A stretch of DNA of 64,000 nucleotides from Nocardioides panacisoli (GTDB lineage: Bacteria; Actinomycetota; Actinomycetes; Propionibacteriales; Nocardioidaceae): positions 3,038,001 through 3,102,000 of the forward strand of contig NZ_CP080409.1 in assembly GCF_019448235.1 (NCBI RefSeq), read 5' to 3'. The position numbers and the translations under genes were made by a program. This document shows positions 42,173-50,755 of the stretch, in pieces (positions within the stretch are counted from its first letter, which is position 1; the number at the start of each line of letters is the position of its first letter). The notes beneath the pieces are model-generated. The model ran no database searches and had not been told where the DNA came from. It saw only the letters and a program-made list of their open reading frames with translations.

Positions 42173-43722
42173 TGGGAGACCTCGGGTTCTGGCGGCTCGC
42201 GGCCGAGGAACCAGCCGCGTGCGCCGTGGTCGCACCCGACGGCACACGCACCAGTCGCGGAGAGCTGCTGGCGGAGGCCAACCGGGTCGCCCGCCTGTTG
42301 CGTTCACAAGGGCTGCACCGTGGCGATCGGGTCGTCGGTGTCGTGGCCAACGAGACGGGTGCGCTGGCGGTGGTGCTGGCCTGCCAGCAGGTCGGTGCCT
42401 ACTACGTGCCGGTCAACACGGCGCTGACCACGGGCGAGGTGGCACACATCCTCGGCGATGCCGCACCGGTGGTCGCCCTCGCGTCGCTGCGCCATGTCGA
42501 CCTCCTCGCCGCTGCAGCCGAACAGGCCGACTATCCACTCGGTCGGCTCTTCGCGCTCGGCGCGCACGAGCGGTTCGCGGACCTGTACGCGCTCGCCTCC
42601 CGGGAGGATGACGGGCCGGTGCCCGACCGCAGCCCCGGGGCCTACCTCGGCTACACCTCCGGCACCACCGGGCGTCCCAAGGGCGTGCTCCGCCCTCGGC
42701 CCGAGGGCGACCCCGACGACCTGTTCGGCGCCGGTGCCCAGTGGCAGCTCGGGATGTTCGGTGTCACGCCACGTGACGGTGGCGTCCACCTGGTCACCTC
42801 GCCGCTGAGTCACACCGCGGTCAGCGGTCTCGCGGTCACCTCGCTGCACTTCGGTCACGCGCTGGTGCTGATGGAGCGCTTCGACGCCGCGGAGGTGCTG
42901 CGGCTCGTCGAGCGTGAACGGGTGACCACCACCCACATGGTCCCCACCCAGCTCCACCGCATCCTGCGTCTGCCCGGGCAGGAGCGCACGGCGCACGACC
43001 TGAGCAGCATGCGCAATCTGATCCATGGCGCGGGGCCCTGCGCGGACGAGACCAAGCGCGGGACCATCGACCTGTTCGGTCCCGTCGTGTGGGAGTACTA
43101 CGGCGCCACCGAGGCCGCCGGCACGGTGATCTCCACCCCGGAGTGGCTCGAGCGGCCGGGTAGCGTTGGCCGTCCTCAGCCCGGTGCCGAGGTGCGCATC
43201 CTCGACCCGCTCGGTGAGGAGGTGTCCGTCGGGGGATCCGGTGCGGTCTACCTCCGGATGGGGGCCCTCGCCTTCGAGTACCGCGGCGATCCGGACAAGA
43301 CCGATGCCGGCCGCGTCGGGGACTTCGTGACCGTCGGCGATCTCGGCCGCCTCGACGACGAGGGTTACCTCTACCTGCTCGGCCGCTCCTCCGAGGTGGT
43401 CGTCTCCGGTGGCGTCAACGTGTACCCCGCCGAGGTGGAAGCCGCGATCCTGTCGCATCCCGACGTCGAGGACGTCGGCGTCATCGGCGTTCCCGACGAG
43501 GAGTGGGGTGAATGCATCGCTGCCGTCGTCCAGGCGGGGGCCGACTCCCACCTCGCCCGCCAGGAGGACCCTGCCCGCGTCCTGGAGGGCTATCTCGCCG
43601 ACCGGCTCGCGCGTTACAAGGTGCCCCGCATGGTCGCCGTCGTGCCTGAGCTGCCGCGCGGTGCCAACGGCAAGTTGCGCAAACACCTGCTCCGGCCCGT
43701 CATCGGCACCGACGTCGGTTGA
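42172..43722 (+). CDS. AMP-dependent acyl-CoA synthetase
   Basis: 516 residues. ANL motifs: YTSGTTGRPKGV, the YYGATEAAG segment, VGDLGRLDDEGYLYLLGR, VSGGVNVYPAEVE and the A10 lysine in RGANGKLRK. It would activate the imported acid or a pathway acid as CoA ester. The ATG at 42172 (rather than GTG at 42169) is favoured by TGATG coupling and GAGGAG upstream. Confidence 0.9.
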   Translation: MGDLGFWRLAAEEPAACAVVAPDGTRTSRGELLAEANRVARLLRSQGLHRGDRVVGVVANETGALAVVLACQQVGAYYVPVNTALTTGEVAHILGDAAPVVALASLRHVDLLAAAAEQADYPLGRLFALGAHERFADLYALASREDDGPVPDRSPGAYLGYTSGTTGRPKGVLRPRPEGDPDDLFGAGAQWQLGMFGVTPRDGGVHLVTSPLSHTAVSGLAVTSLHFGHALVLMERFDAAEVLRLVERERVTTTHMVPTQLHRILRLPGQERTAHDLSSMRNLIHGAGPCADETKRGTIDLFGPVVWEYYGATEAAGTVISTPEWLERPGSVGRPQPGAEVRILDPLGEEVSVGGSGAVYLRMGALAFEYRGDPDKTDAGRVGDFVTVGDLGRLDDEGYLYLLGRSSEVVVSGGVNVYPAEVEAAILSHPDVEDVGVIGVPDEEWGECIAAVVQAGADSHLARQEDPARVLEGYLADRLARYKVPRMVAVVPELPRGANGKLRKHLLRPVIGTDVG

Positions 43723-43777
43723 CCCGCGTCGCCCGCCCGTCCCCGAACCACGCACCCTGCCAGCCACTGGAGAGCCC

Positions 43778-44179
43778 GTGAAGCCCGTTGCCCAGCCCAC
43801 GCCGGACACCCAGGCGTGGTTCGACCACATCGACGCCGAGCAGTTGACCGTGCCGCGCTGCCGCGCGTGTGACCACCGATTCCTCTACCCGCGGATGTGC
43901 TGCCCCGCCTGCAGCTCCCGGGACGTCGAGCTGGTCCCGGCCTCGGGTACCGGCCGAATCGCCTCGTTCGTGGTCAACCACCGCGGACCGGGCGAGTTCG
44001 CCGAGGACACGCCGTACGTGCTTGCGCTGGTGGCACTGGCCGAAGGCCCGTTGCTGATGGCGACCGTGCGCACCGACGACCCCACAACCGTGGCCGTCGA
44101 CCAACCCGTGCGCGTCGCGTTCGCCGAACGCGGGGAGCGTCGCGTGGTCGAGTTCGTCGTCGAGGAGGACGCCGCATGA
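43778..44179 (+). CDS. DUF35 Zn-ribbon/OB-fold protein (ChsH2-like)
   Basis: 133 residues with zinc Cys28, Cys31, Cys42 and Cys45 (same spacing as at 368-829), then an OB fold with SFVVNHRGPGEFAEDTPYVLALV. In the cholesterol side-chain pathway such a domain pairs with Ltp2 to form a retro-aldolase. Its stop overlaps the start of the thiolase-like gene by ATGA, so the two products probably form one complex. GTG start; 55-bp gap after the ligase gene. Confidence 0.86.
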   Translation: MKPVAQPTPDTQAWFDHIDAEQLTVPRCRACDHRFLYPRMCCPACSSRDVELVPASGTGRIASFVVNHRGPGEFAEDTPYVLALVALAEGPLLMATVRTDDPTTVAVDQPVRVAFAERGERRVVEFVVEEDAA

Positions 44180-45330
44180 GCCTGCGCGGACGCATTGCCA
44201 TCGCCGGCGCGGCCGAGAGCACTGACCTGGGCAAGGTCCCGGACAAGTCGGCCCTCGAGCTCCACGCCGATGCCGCCCTGAATGCGCTGGCCGACGCCGG
44301 GCTGACACCTGCGGACGTGGACGGTGTTGCTTCGGCCGGTGAGTTGCCCAACGACGTCGCCGACTACCTCGGGATCGTGCCCGACTACCTCGACGGCACC
44401 AATGTCGGCGGCTGTTCCTACATGCTGCACGTGCGGCACGCGATGGCGGCGATCGCCACGGGCCTGTGCGAGACCGTCCTCGTCACCCACGGCGAGTCGG
44501 GCCGGAGCCGCGTGGGCATGCAGCCCTGGGCGCCCGCCCCGCAGGCGATGATGGGTCAGCTGGAGGTGCCGCACGGACCGATGGGTGCCCCGTCCCTGTT
44601 CCCGATCGGCGTACGTCGCTACATGGCCGAGTACGGGATGACCGAGGAGCAGTTCGCGGCGGTGCCGGTGGTGCAGCGCGAGTGGGCGGCCCACAACCCA
44701 CGGGCCAAGCTGCGTGAGCCGATCACGGTCGAGGACGTGCTGGCCTCACCCGTCATTGCCGATCCCGTCCACCTGCTGCACTGCTGCTTGGTCACCGACG
44801 GGGGCGGCGCGCTGGTGCTGACCTCCGCCGAGCGGGCGCGCGATTTGGTCGGCGACCGCGCCGTCCACGTCCTCGGGGCCGGAGAGTCGAGCGAGTCCTC
44901 GGTCGTCTCGGGACTGGAGAGTCTCACGTCGTCGCGAGCCATCGCGCGCGGCGGGGCCGCTGCGATGCGCCAGGCCGAGGTGGACCACACCGAGGTCGAC
45001 CACCTGATGATCTATGACGCGTTCGCCCACGTCCCGCTCTACGGCCTCGAGGATCTCGGCTTCGTCGGCCGGGGGGAAGCCGCGGCCTTCGTGGCCGACG
45101 GGAACACGCGACCCGGCGGCTCGCTCCCGCTGAACACGAACGGCGGCGGACTCGCCTACACCCACACCGGCATGTACGGCATGTTCGCCATCCAGGAGTC
45201 CGTGAGGCAGGTGCGTGGCTCCGCGCCTGCCCAGGTCGAGGGCGTGGACGTCAGCGTCGTGACCGGCGTCGGCGGCATGTTCATGGCCTCGGGGACGTTG
45301 GTGCTCGGTACGGCGGCAACGCTCCACTGA
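44176..45330 (+). CDS. SCP2-thiolase-like protein, probable Ltp2-type aldolase
   Basis: 384 residues of the thiolase fold, but the nucleophile position reads NVGGCSYML: Gly78 stands where active thiolases have Cys, and the Cys is two residues later. The C-terminal motif is YTHTGMYG instead of GHPIGASG. This matches, to my knowledge, the Ltp2 group, which cleaves beta-hydroxyacyl-CoA by retro-aldol with Tyr residues rather than by thiolysis. The overlapping DUF35 gene supports this. Last gene of the operon from 36973. Confidence 0.8.
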   Translation: MSLRGRIAIAGAAESTDLGKVPDKSALELHADAALNALADAGLTPADVDGVASAGELPNDVADYLGIVPDYLDGTNVGGCSYMLHVRHAMAAIATGLCETVLVTHGESGRSRVGMQPWAPAPQAMMGQLEVPHGPMGAPSLFPIGVRRYMAEYGMTEEQFAAVPVVQREWAAHNPRAKLREPITVEDVLASPVIADPVHLLHCCLVTDGGGALVLTSAERARDLVGDRAVHVLGAGESSESSVVSGLESLTSSRAIARGGAAAMRQAEVDHTEVDHLMIYDAFAHVPLYGLEDLGFVGRGEAAAFVADGNTRPGGSLPLNTNGGGLAYTHTGMYGMFAIQESVRQVRGSAPAQVEGVDVSVVTGVGGMFMASGTLVLGTAATLH

Positions 45331-45340
45331 TCGGTGCGGT

Positions 45341-45398
45341 GTGTCCTGCCGGACACCGAACACGCGGGGTGCGACCGGGGACCGGCCGCACCCCGCGT
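45341..45398. terminator. Two hairpins between convergent operons
   Basis: GTGTCC-N4-GGACAC (45341-45356) and the stronger ACGCGGGGTGCG-N13-CGCACCCCGCGT (45362-45398, 12-bp perfect stem). They separate a plus-strand operon ending at 45330 from a minus-strand gene ending at 45422. Confidence 0.6.
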
Positions 45399-45421
45399 CC
45401 TCAGTACGGGGGTGCCGCGGG

Positions 45422-45904
45422 TCAGGTGGTGGCGTCGTCCTCGGGGGCGAAGTGCACCAAGGCAGTGCGCACCGCCTTGCAGACCAGCACGCCGTGCTGG
45501 TTGAGCGCACGGTGTTCGAGGGTGACGATGCCCTGGCGGGGACGACTCGACGAGGGCCGCTTGGGACCGATCTCGGTCTCGCAGTAGAGCGTGTCGCCGA
45601 TGAAGACCGGTGCCGGGAAGCTGATCTCCCCGAAACCAAGGTTGGCGATCGTGGTCTTCTGCGTCAGGTCCGGCACCCCGATGCTGCAGGCGATGCTCAT
45701 CGTGAGCAGGCTGTTGACGAGCCGCTGGCCGAACTCCGACTCCGCTGACTTCACCGCGTCCAGGTGGAGACTCTGGGAGTTCATCGTCATGGTGCAGAAC
45801 TGCACGTTGTCGGCCTCGGTGATGGTCCGTCCGGGCTCGTGCCGAAACACGTCCCCGGTGGTCATCTCGTCGTAGTAGCGCCCGCGCTGGGTGTGGATGG
45901 TCAT
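45422..45904 (-). CDS. MaoC family dehydratase
   Basis: 160 residues, single hotdog domain with RGRYYDEMTTGDVFRHEPGR, TITEADNVQFC, NSQSLHLD (catalytic Asn/Ser/His region) and GDTLYCETEI. It resembles mesaconyl-CoA hydratase-like MaoC proteins, which add water to enoyl-CoA esters including branched ones. The start overlaps the stop of the upstream CoA-transferase gene (ATGA 45901-45904). Confidence 0.87.
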   Translation of the reverse strand: MTIHTQRGRYYDEMTTGDVFRHEPGRTITEADNVQFCTMTMNSQSLHLDAVKSAESEFGQRLVNSLLTMSIACSIGVPDLTQKTTIANLGFGEISFPAPVFIGDTLYCETEIGPKRPSSSRPRQGIVTLEHRALNQHGVLVCKAVRTALVHFAPEDDATT

Positions 45905-47175
45905 CCATGCTCCTGTGGTTGGTCGGCCGACGCAGTGAGCAGCGCGGTCCGGTGGTTGGGATGGGCGACGTCGGCCAGCGCCCGGGCCCGCTCCGCGACA
46001 GTCCTGCCGCGGAGCCAGGCCACGCCGTACTCGGTGACGACGGCGTCGGGGGTGTGCCGCGGCAGTGAGACCACGTCGCTGGTGAGGTGGGGGACCAGGC
46101 GGCTGTGGCGTCCGTCCGGTGTCGTCGAGGTCAGGGCGACCACGGACAGGCCGCCGTGCGACCCGAACGCCGCCTCCACGAAGTCGGCGCTCCCGCCGAT
46201 GCCCGACACCTGTCGCCGACCGACGAGTTCGGCGTTTACCTGTCCGGCGAGGTCCACCTCGATCGCGGAGTTGATGGCGACGAGTCGGGGGACCTGCGCC
46301 AGTGCTCGGGGCGCGTGGGACCGGTCACTGGACCGCAGCACGACCGCGGGATTGGCGTCGGCGAAGTCCATCAGTGTTGCGGTGCCCATCAGCTCGGCCG
46401 CGAGTACCCCGGGTCGCGGGTCCCCGGTCGACGGAGTGATCCCCGCGGCGAAGAGCGGCACCATCGCGTCGTTCGCCATCCCGACGAAGCGGACGTCGCG
46501 GAGGTCGCTCTCGGCGAGGAAGGCGGTGAGCGCCTCCGGGACGGCTCCGATCCCCAGCTGCAGCGTGCAGCCCTCGGGGAGCAGGTCCAGCACGTGCGTG
46601 GCGACTCGGTCGCTCGTGGCGTCGCGGCGAGCAGCGGGGAAGGTGCACATCGGGGTGTCGGCCTCGACCAAGTGGTCGATCGCGCTGACGTGGACCGCGG
46701 TGTCACCCGTGGTGCGGGGGACGGCAGGGTCCACCTCCGCGAGCACGAGTCCCGCTCGGTCGACGGCGCGTCGTACGTAGCTCGCGGACGGCCCGAGGCT
46801 GCACCAGCCGTCGCTGTCGGGCGGTGAGACCCGGACCAGTGCCACCGACGTCTGCCACTGGTCGAGCAGCTCGGGAACGGCCGAGGCGCGGGCGGGCACG
46901 TAGTCGACCGCGCCCGGCGTGAGTGCAGCGCGGGCGGGACCGTAGGGGTGCCACGTGCGGTAGGGCAGGTGGCCGGCGAGGGAGGCGGGCAGGAACGGGT
47001 AGGAACCGAGTTGCAGTCCCGAGAAGAGTCGCACCCCGTCCAGCTCTTCGGCGGCCTCGCCGAGCGCGGTGAGCAGCGTCTCGGGGGTGCCGCAGCCGGG
47101 GGAGGCCACGGCGGAGCTGTGCGGCGGAATCGACCGCACGGCGGTGGCCGCGCTCGTTGACGGCGGCAGCCTCAT
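45901..47175 (-). CDS. Acetyl-CoA hydrolase/CoA-transferase family protein
   Basis: 424 residues of the 4-hydroxybutyrate CoA-transferase-like family. Recognisable are VRVSPPDSDGWCSLGPSASY, LQLGIGAVPEAL, INSAIEVDLAGQVNAE (with the Glu region that carries the acyl/CoA intermediate) and SGIGGSADFVEAA. It exchanges CoA between acids and may activate the substrate without ATP or recover CoA. The start at 47175 follows GGAGGAG. Divergent from livH, sharing the boxed promoter at 47264. Confidence 0.86.
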   Translation of the reverse strand: MRLPPSTSAATAVRSIPPHSSAVASPGCGTPETLLTALGEAAEELDGVRLFSGLQLGSYPFLPASLAGHLPYRTWHPYGPARAALTPGAVDYVPARASAVPELLDQWQTSVALVRVSPPDSDGWCSLGPSASYVRRAVDRAGLVLAEVDPAVPRTTGDTAVHVSAIDHLVEADTPMCTFPAARRDATSDRVATHVLDLLPEGCTLQLGIGAVPEALTAFLAESDLRDVRFVGMANDAMVPLFAAGITPSTGDPRPGVLAAELMGTATLMDFADANPAVVLRSSDRSHAPRALAQVPRLVAINSAIEVDLAGQVNAELVGRRQVSGIGGSADFVEAAFGSHGGLSVVALTSTTPDGRHSRLVPHLTSDVVSLPRHTPDAVVTEYGVAWLRGRTVAERARALADVAHPNHRTALLTASADQPQEHG

Positions 47176-47263
47176 GTCGCACCACTCCTCCCGCCCGGCC
47201 GCAGGCGTGGATCGCCCGGGACTGCCGGTCGTGGCGGCGACGCTAGCGCCACGAACCATATGA

Positions 47264-47334
47264 AGCAAGTGCTTGATTCAGTATTGACAGCAGCGGCGTG
47301 ACGTGAGTTACTTCATGTCAATCGAGCGCTTGAC
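47264..47334. promoter_or_regulatory. KstR2-like boxes and promoter between the CoA-transferase and liv permease operons
   Basis: AGCAAGTGCTTGAT (47264-47277) is a full match to AnCAAGnnCTTGnT; ATCGAGCGCTTGAC (47321-47334) has two changes. Between them is TTGACA (47284-47289), a good -35 for the plus strand, with GTTACTT about 17 nt later. The arrangement would block the liv promoter from both ends and could also control the divergent CoA-transferase. Confidence 0.6.
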
Positions 47335-47370
47335 CAAAGTGCCGACCACCGACACGGAGGAGAGTCCCCG

Positions 47371-48258
47371 GTGCAGCTTCTCGCCCAACAGCTGGCCAAT
47401 GGCATCGCGCTGGGGTCCGTGTACGCCCTGTTCGCGATCGGGTTCGCGCTGATCCTGGCCCGAATGGGCATCCTGAACGTCGCTCACGGCACCTTCGCCA
47501 CGTGGGGCGCGATCTCGTCCTACTGGCTCGTCACCGAACAGGGCGCCAACTTCTGGATGGCCGCGGCCGTCGGGATCGTGTGCGCCGGATTGCTCGGCGT
47601 GCTCGCCGACACGTTCGCCTTCGCGCCACTGCGCCGTCGCGAGGCGGGGACGTTCGCTCCGATCATTGCCAGCATCGGGGTCTGGATCATCCTGCTCAAC
47701 GTCGCCGAGAGCGTGTTGGGCCCCACCACCCAGAGCTACCCGGTCGATGCGGTGCCCGCGACGCCATTGGAGATCGGCGGACTGCTGGTGCTGCCGGCCC
47801 ACCTGTTCAGCATCGTGGCGCTGCTCGTCGTCGTGACCGGCGTCCACCTCCTGCTCAACCGCTCGCGGTTCGGCGCCGCCGTCCGTGCGGTGTCGGTGGA
47901 TCCGCGCTCGGCGTCCATCGTCGGCGTCGATGCCCGGCGGACGCTCATCGTGGTCGCCTTCCTGGCCGCCGCGATTGCTGGCCTGGCCGGCGTCCTCGCT
48001 GCGCTGTCGGACAACAACGTCTCCTTCGGCCTCGGCGAGGCACTCCTGCTGAAGGGCTTCGCCGCCGTGGTGGTGGGTGGCTACGGGGACATCCGGGGGG
48101 CGGCGGCAGTCGGCGTCGCCATCGGAGTGCTGGAGGTGCTCAGCTCGCAGTACATCTCCTCGGGGTTCCGCGACGCGATCACCTTCGGCGTGCTCCTGCT
48201 CGTGCTCGTCGTGCGACCCCAGGGCCTGTTCGGTGAACGCCAGCTCGTCCGGGCCTGA
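47371..48258 (+). CDS. livH: ABC transporter permease, LivH type
   Basis: 295 residues with about eight membrane segments. Family motifs are GSVYALFAIGFALILARMGI and ILNVAHGTFATWGA at the N-terminus, and GLLKGF-like LLLKGFAAVVVGGYGDIRGA. GTG start after GGAGGAGAG. First gene of livHMGF, the membrane and ATPase part of the importer whose binding protein lies at 36973. Confidence 0.92.
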   Translation: MQLLAQQLANGIALGSVYALFAIGFALILARMGILNVAHGTFATWGAISSYWLVTEQGANFWMAAAVGIVCAGLLGVLADTFAFAPLRRREAGTFAPIIASIGVWIILLNVAESVLGPTTQSYPVDAVPATPLEIGGLLVLPAHLFSIVALLVVVTGVHLLLNRSRFGAAVRAVSVDPRSASIVGVDARRTLIVVAFLAAAIAGLAGVLAALSDNNVSFGLGEALLLKGFAAVVVGGYGDIRGAAAVGVAIGVLEVLSSQYISSGFRDAITFGVLLLVLVVRPQGLFGERQLVRA

Positions 48259-48279
48259 GGACCACCTGAGAGGACAACC

Positions 48280-49191
48280 GTGAGTACCACTGCTTGGATC
48301 ACCACACTCCAGTTCGCCGGCGTCAACGCGCTGTTCGCGCTGAGCATCTACGCCAGCCTCTGGACTGGTGCCCTCAGCCTCGCCCCGATCTTCTTCGGCG
48401 CTGCGGGTGCCTTCACCTTCGGGTACCTGGCCGCCGCGTTCGGCCTCTCTCCCGTGGTCGGACTGCTGCTCGGCACAGTGGTCGGCGCGTTGATGGGAGC
48501 GGTGACCGCCGGATTCGTGATCCGGCTGGACAGCCACTACCTCGCGATGGCGACGATCGCGATGGTTCTCATCGGTCGCGTGCTGGTCCTCAACCTCACC
48601 GACTACACCGGAGGCGCTGCGGGGCAGTTGGTCCCCGGTGACCTCGGGACCTGGTTGTGGCTGATCGGAACGCTCCTCGTTGCGGGCTACGTGCTCTCGC
48701 GTCTCGCCAAGTCCCGGTTCGGCCTCGCGGCCGACGCGGTCCGCGAGGACGCGGCCGTGGCCCAGACGCTCGGGATCTCGCCCAGGCAGATCCAGCTCAT
48801 CGGCTTCGTACTCTCCGGTGCGCTCGGTGGGGCCGCGGGAGTGATGCAAGCCAGTTTCCTGCAATACATCGGGCCCGACACCTTCTACACCCACTTGGCC
48901 TTCGTGACCCTGGCCGCCGTCGTGCTCGGTGGTGCCTTCCACTGGGCCGGACCGGTCGTGGGAGCGATCGCCTTCACGATCCTCCCCGAGCTGTTGCGTG
49001 ACGTCACGGGTGGCTACGAGCGCGTCGTGACCGGCGTCGTCCTCATCCTGATCATCATCTACATGCCCCGTGGCCTGGTCGACATGCGTCGATTCAGGCT
49101 CCTGCGGGCCCGGTTGCGCGACGACGGTGACACCACGGTGCGAAGCACCGAGGGCGACGACCGGGTCGCAGCAACGGAGGGAGCCCGATGA
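48280..49191 (+). CDS. livM: ABC transporter permease, LivM type
   Basis: 303 residues, hydrophobic, with SIYASLWTGALSLAPIFFGA at the N-terminus and the EAA-like region AVREDAAVAQTLGISP followed by KLIGF-type QIQLIGFVLSG. It ends in a charged cytoplasmic tail. GTG start at 48280; overlaps livG by ATGA (49188-49191). Confidence 0.92.
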   Translation: MSTTAWITTLQFAGVNALFALSIYASLWTGALSLAPIFFGAAGAFTFGYLAAAFGLSPVVGLLLGTVVGALMGAVTAGFVIRLDSHYLAMATIAMVLIGRVLVLNLTDYTGGAAGQLVPGDLGTWLWLIGTLLVAGYVLSRLAKSRFGLAADAVREDAAVAQTLGISPRQIQLIGFVLSGALGGAAGVMQASFLQYIGPDTFYTHLAFVTLAAVVLGGAFHWAGPVVGAIAFTILPELLRDVTGGYERVVTGVVLILIIIYMPRGLVDMRRFRLLRARLRDDGDTTVRSTEGDDRVAATEGAR

Positions 49192-50057
49192 GCAACTCGC
49201 CCACCCAGCAGGGGGCACGCGCGGTGTCGGCGGCCGACCCGCAGACCGCGGTGGGGATCACCGACCTCACCAAGACCTTCGGTGGCCTGGCAGCGGTGTC
49301 GGACGTCTCGATCGCCGTGCCGACGCAGCGCATCCACGGGATCCTCGGTCCCAACGGGGCCGGCAAGACCACCGTGCTCAACATGGTCAGCGGCTTCATC
49401 ACCCCCGACCGCGGGTCCATCCGGGTGTTCGACGACGAGATCACCGGTGAGACGCCGCACGCCATCGCGCGCCGCGGGGTCGCCCGCACCTATCAGAACA
49501 TCCGTCTCTTCCCGGGCCTGACGATGCTCGAGACGGTGGTGGCCGGCGCCTACCTGCAGCGTCGCTCGACGATCGCGGGGGCGATCTTCCTCAGCCCCAG
49601 TGAGCGCCGGGAGCGCCGGGAGGTCCGCGAACGCGCCCGCGAACTGCTGGCCCAGGTCGGACTCACCAGCGGCTACGACACGCTCGCCGAGACGTTGTCC
49701 TACGGCGACCAGCGCCGGGTCGAGATCGCCCGCGCCCTGGCCACCGGGCCACGCGTGCTCCTGCTGGACGAACCGACGGCGGGCATGAACGACGCTGAGT
49801 CGGCAGCCGTCGGCCGGTTGCTGGTGGAGCTGCGCGACGCCGGCCTGACGTTGATCCTCATCGAGCACAACATGCGGCTGGTCGAGGAGTTCTGTGAGTC
49901 CGTCTCGGTCATGAACTCCGGGGCCGTGCTCGCACAGGGAGCGCCGACCTGGTGCCTCGAGCAAGACGACGTGAAGGAGGCCTACTTTGGAAAGCGCTCC
50001 GATGCTGCACGTATCGCGACTCTGCGCCGCGCACGGCGCGGTCCAGGCGGTTCGTGA
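49188..50057 (+). CDS. livG: ABC transporter ATP-binding protein, LivG type
   Basis: 289 residues: Walker A GPNGAGKTT, Q-loop region, signature LSYGDQRRVEIAR, Walker B VLLLDEPTAGM and the H-loop ...IEHNM. The ARTYQNIRLFPGL segment is typical of LivG. The C-terminus ends in basic ARIATLRRARRGPGG, which lies within the overlapping start of livF. Confidence 0.93.
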   Translation: MSNSPTQQGARAVSAADPQTAVGITDLTKTFGGLAAVSDVSIAVPTQRIHGILGPNGAGKTTVLNMVSGFITPDRGSIRVFDDEITGETPHAIARRGVARTYQNIRLFPGLTMLETVVAGAYLQRRSTIAGAIFLSPSERRERREVRERARELLAQVGLTSGYDTLAETLSYGDQRRVEIARALATGPRVLLLDEPTAGMNDAESAAVGRLLVELRDAGLTLILIEHNMRLVEEFCESVSVMNSGAVLAQGAPTWCLEQDDVKEAYFGKRSDAARIATLRRARRGPGGS

Positions 50058-50706
50058 CGTCGACATCGACGTGTCCCCGGGATCGCTGGTCGCACTGATC
50101 GGGTCCAACGGGGCCGGCAAGACCACGACGCTGAACAGCATCGCCGGCCTGCACCGTCCCGCCTCGGGATCGGTCACGGTCGGTGGTCGCGACATCACCG
50201 GATGGAACTGCCACAAGGTGGTGCGGGCCGGTGTCGCACTGGTCGCCGAGGGGAGGCGCATCGCGCCACCGCTGAGCGTCACCGAGAACCTGGACCTCGC
50301 TGCCTACAGCGGGCGCACCGGCAAGCGTGAGCTCCGGGAGCAACGCGACCAGGTCTTCGAGCTCTTCCCCCGGCTCGCCGAGCGACGTGACCAGCTGGCC
50401 GCGTCGATGAGCGGTGGCGAGCAACAGATGCTCGCCTTCGGTCGGGCGCTGATGACCCGCCCGGACGTGTTGCTGCTCGACGAGCCGTCGATGGGCCTCG
50501 CGCCCTCGATCGTCGACGTCATGTTCGAGACCATCGCCACCCTGCATTCCACCGGCGCCACCATCCTGCTCGTCGAGCAGAACGCCGAGCTGGCCCTCGC
50601 GGTCAGCGATCGGGTCCACGTGATGCAGCGCGGACGCATCATCGCTTCCGGCGAACCCGATGAGGTGCGGGAGAGCACCGAGGTCATGGCTGCCCTCTTC
50701 GGGTGA
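49987..50706 (+). CDS. livF: ABC transporter ATP-binding protein, LivF type (TTG start)
   Basis: 239 residues: Walker A GSNGAGKTT, signature MSGGEQQMLAFGR, Walker B VLLLDEPSMGLAP, H-loop LVEQNAELAL. The start is taken as TTG 49987 because AAGGAGG (49974-49980) lies 6 nt before it; the next ATG, at 50002, lacks a site. The gene then overlaps livG by 71 bp, which is long but in a different frame. Confidence 0.88.
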   Translation: MESAPMLHVSRLCAAHGAVQAVRDVDIDVSPGSLVALIGSNGAGKTTTLNSIAGLHRPASGSVTVGGRDITGWNCHKVVRAGVALVAEGRRIAPPLSVTENLDLAAYSGRTGKRELREQRDQVFELFPRLAERRDQLAASMSGGEQQMLAFGRALMTRPDVLLLDEPSMGLAPSIVDVMFETIATLHSTGATILLVEQNAELALAVSDRVHVMQRGRIIASGEPDEVRESTEVMAALFG

Positions 50707-50755
50707 AGCCAACCAATCGCCGGCTCCGGCCGGCACGTCGTACTGAGGAGAACGC

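Noticed and set aside
47176..47268. Extended start of the CoA-transferase at 47268
   Set aside because: The extension would be translated from within the KstR2-like box; ATG 47175 has a good ribosome site.
47308..49218. Long minus-strand frame opposite livH and livM
   Set aside because: Acidic, Gln/Glu/His-rich low-complexity translation complementary to membrane-protein codons; no ribosome site.
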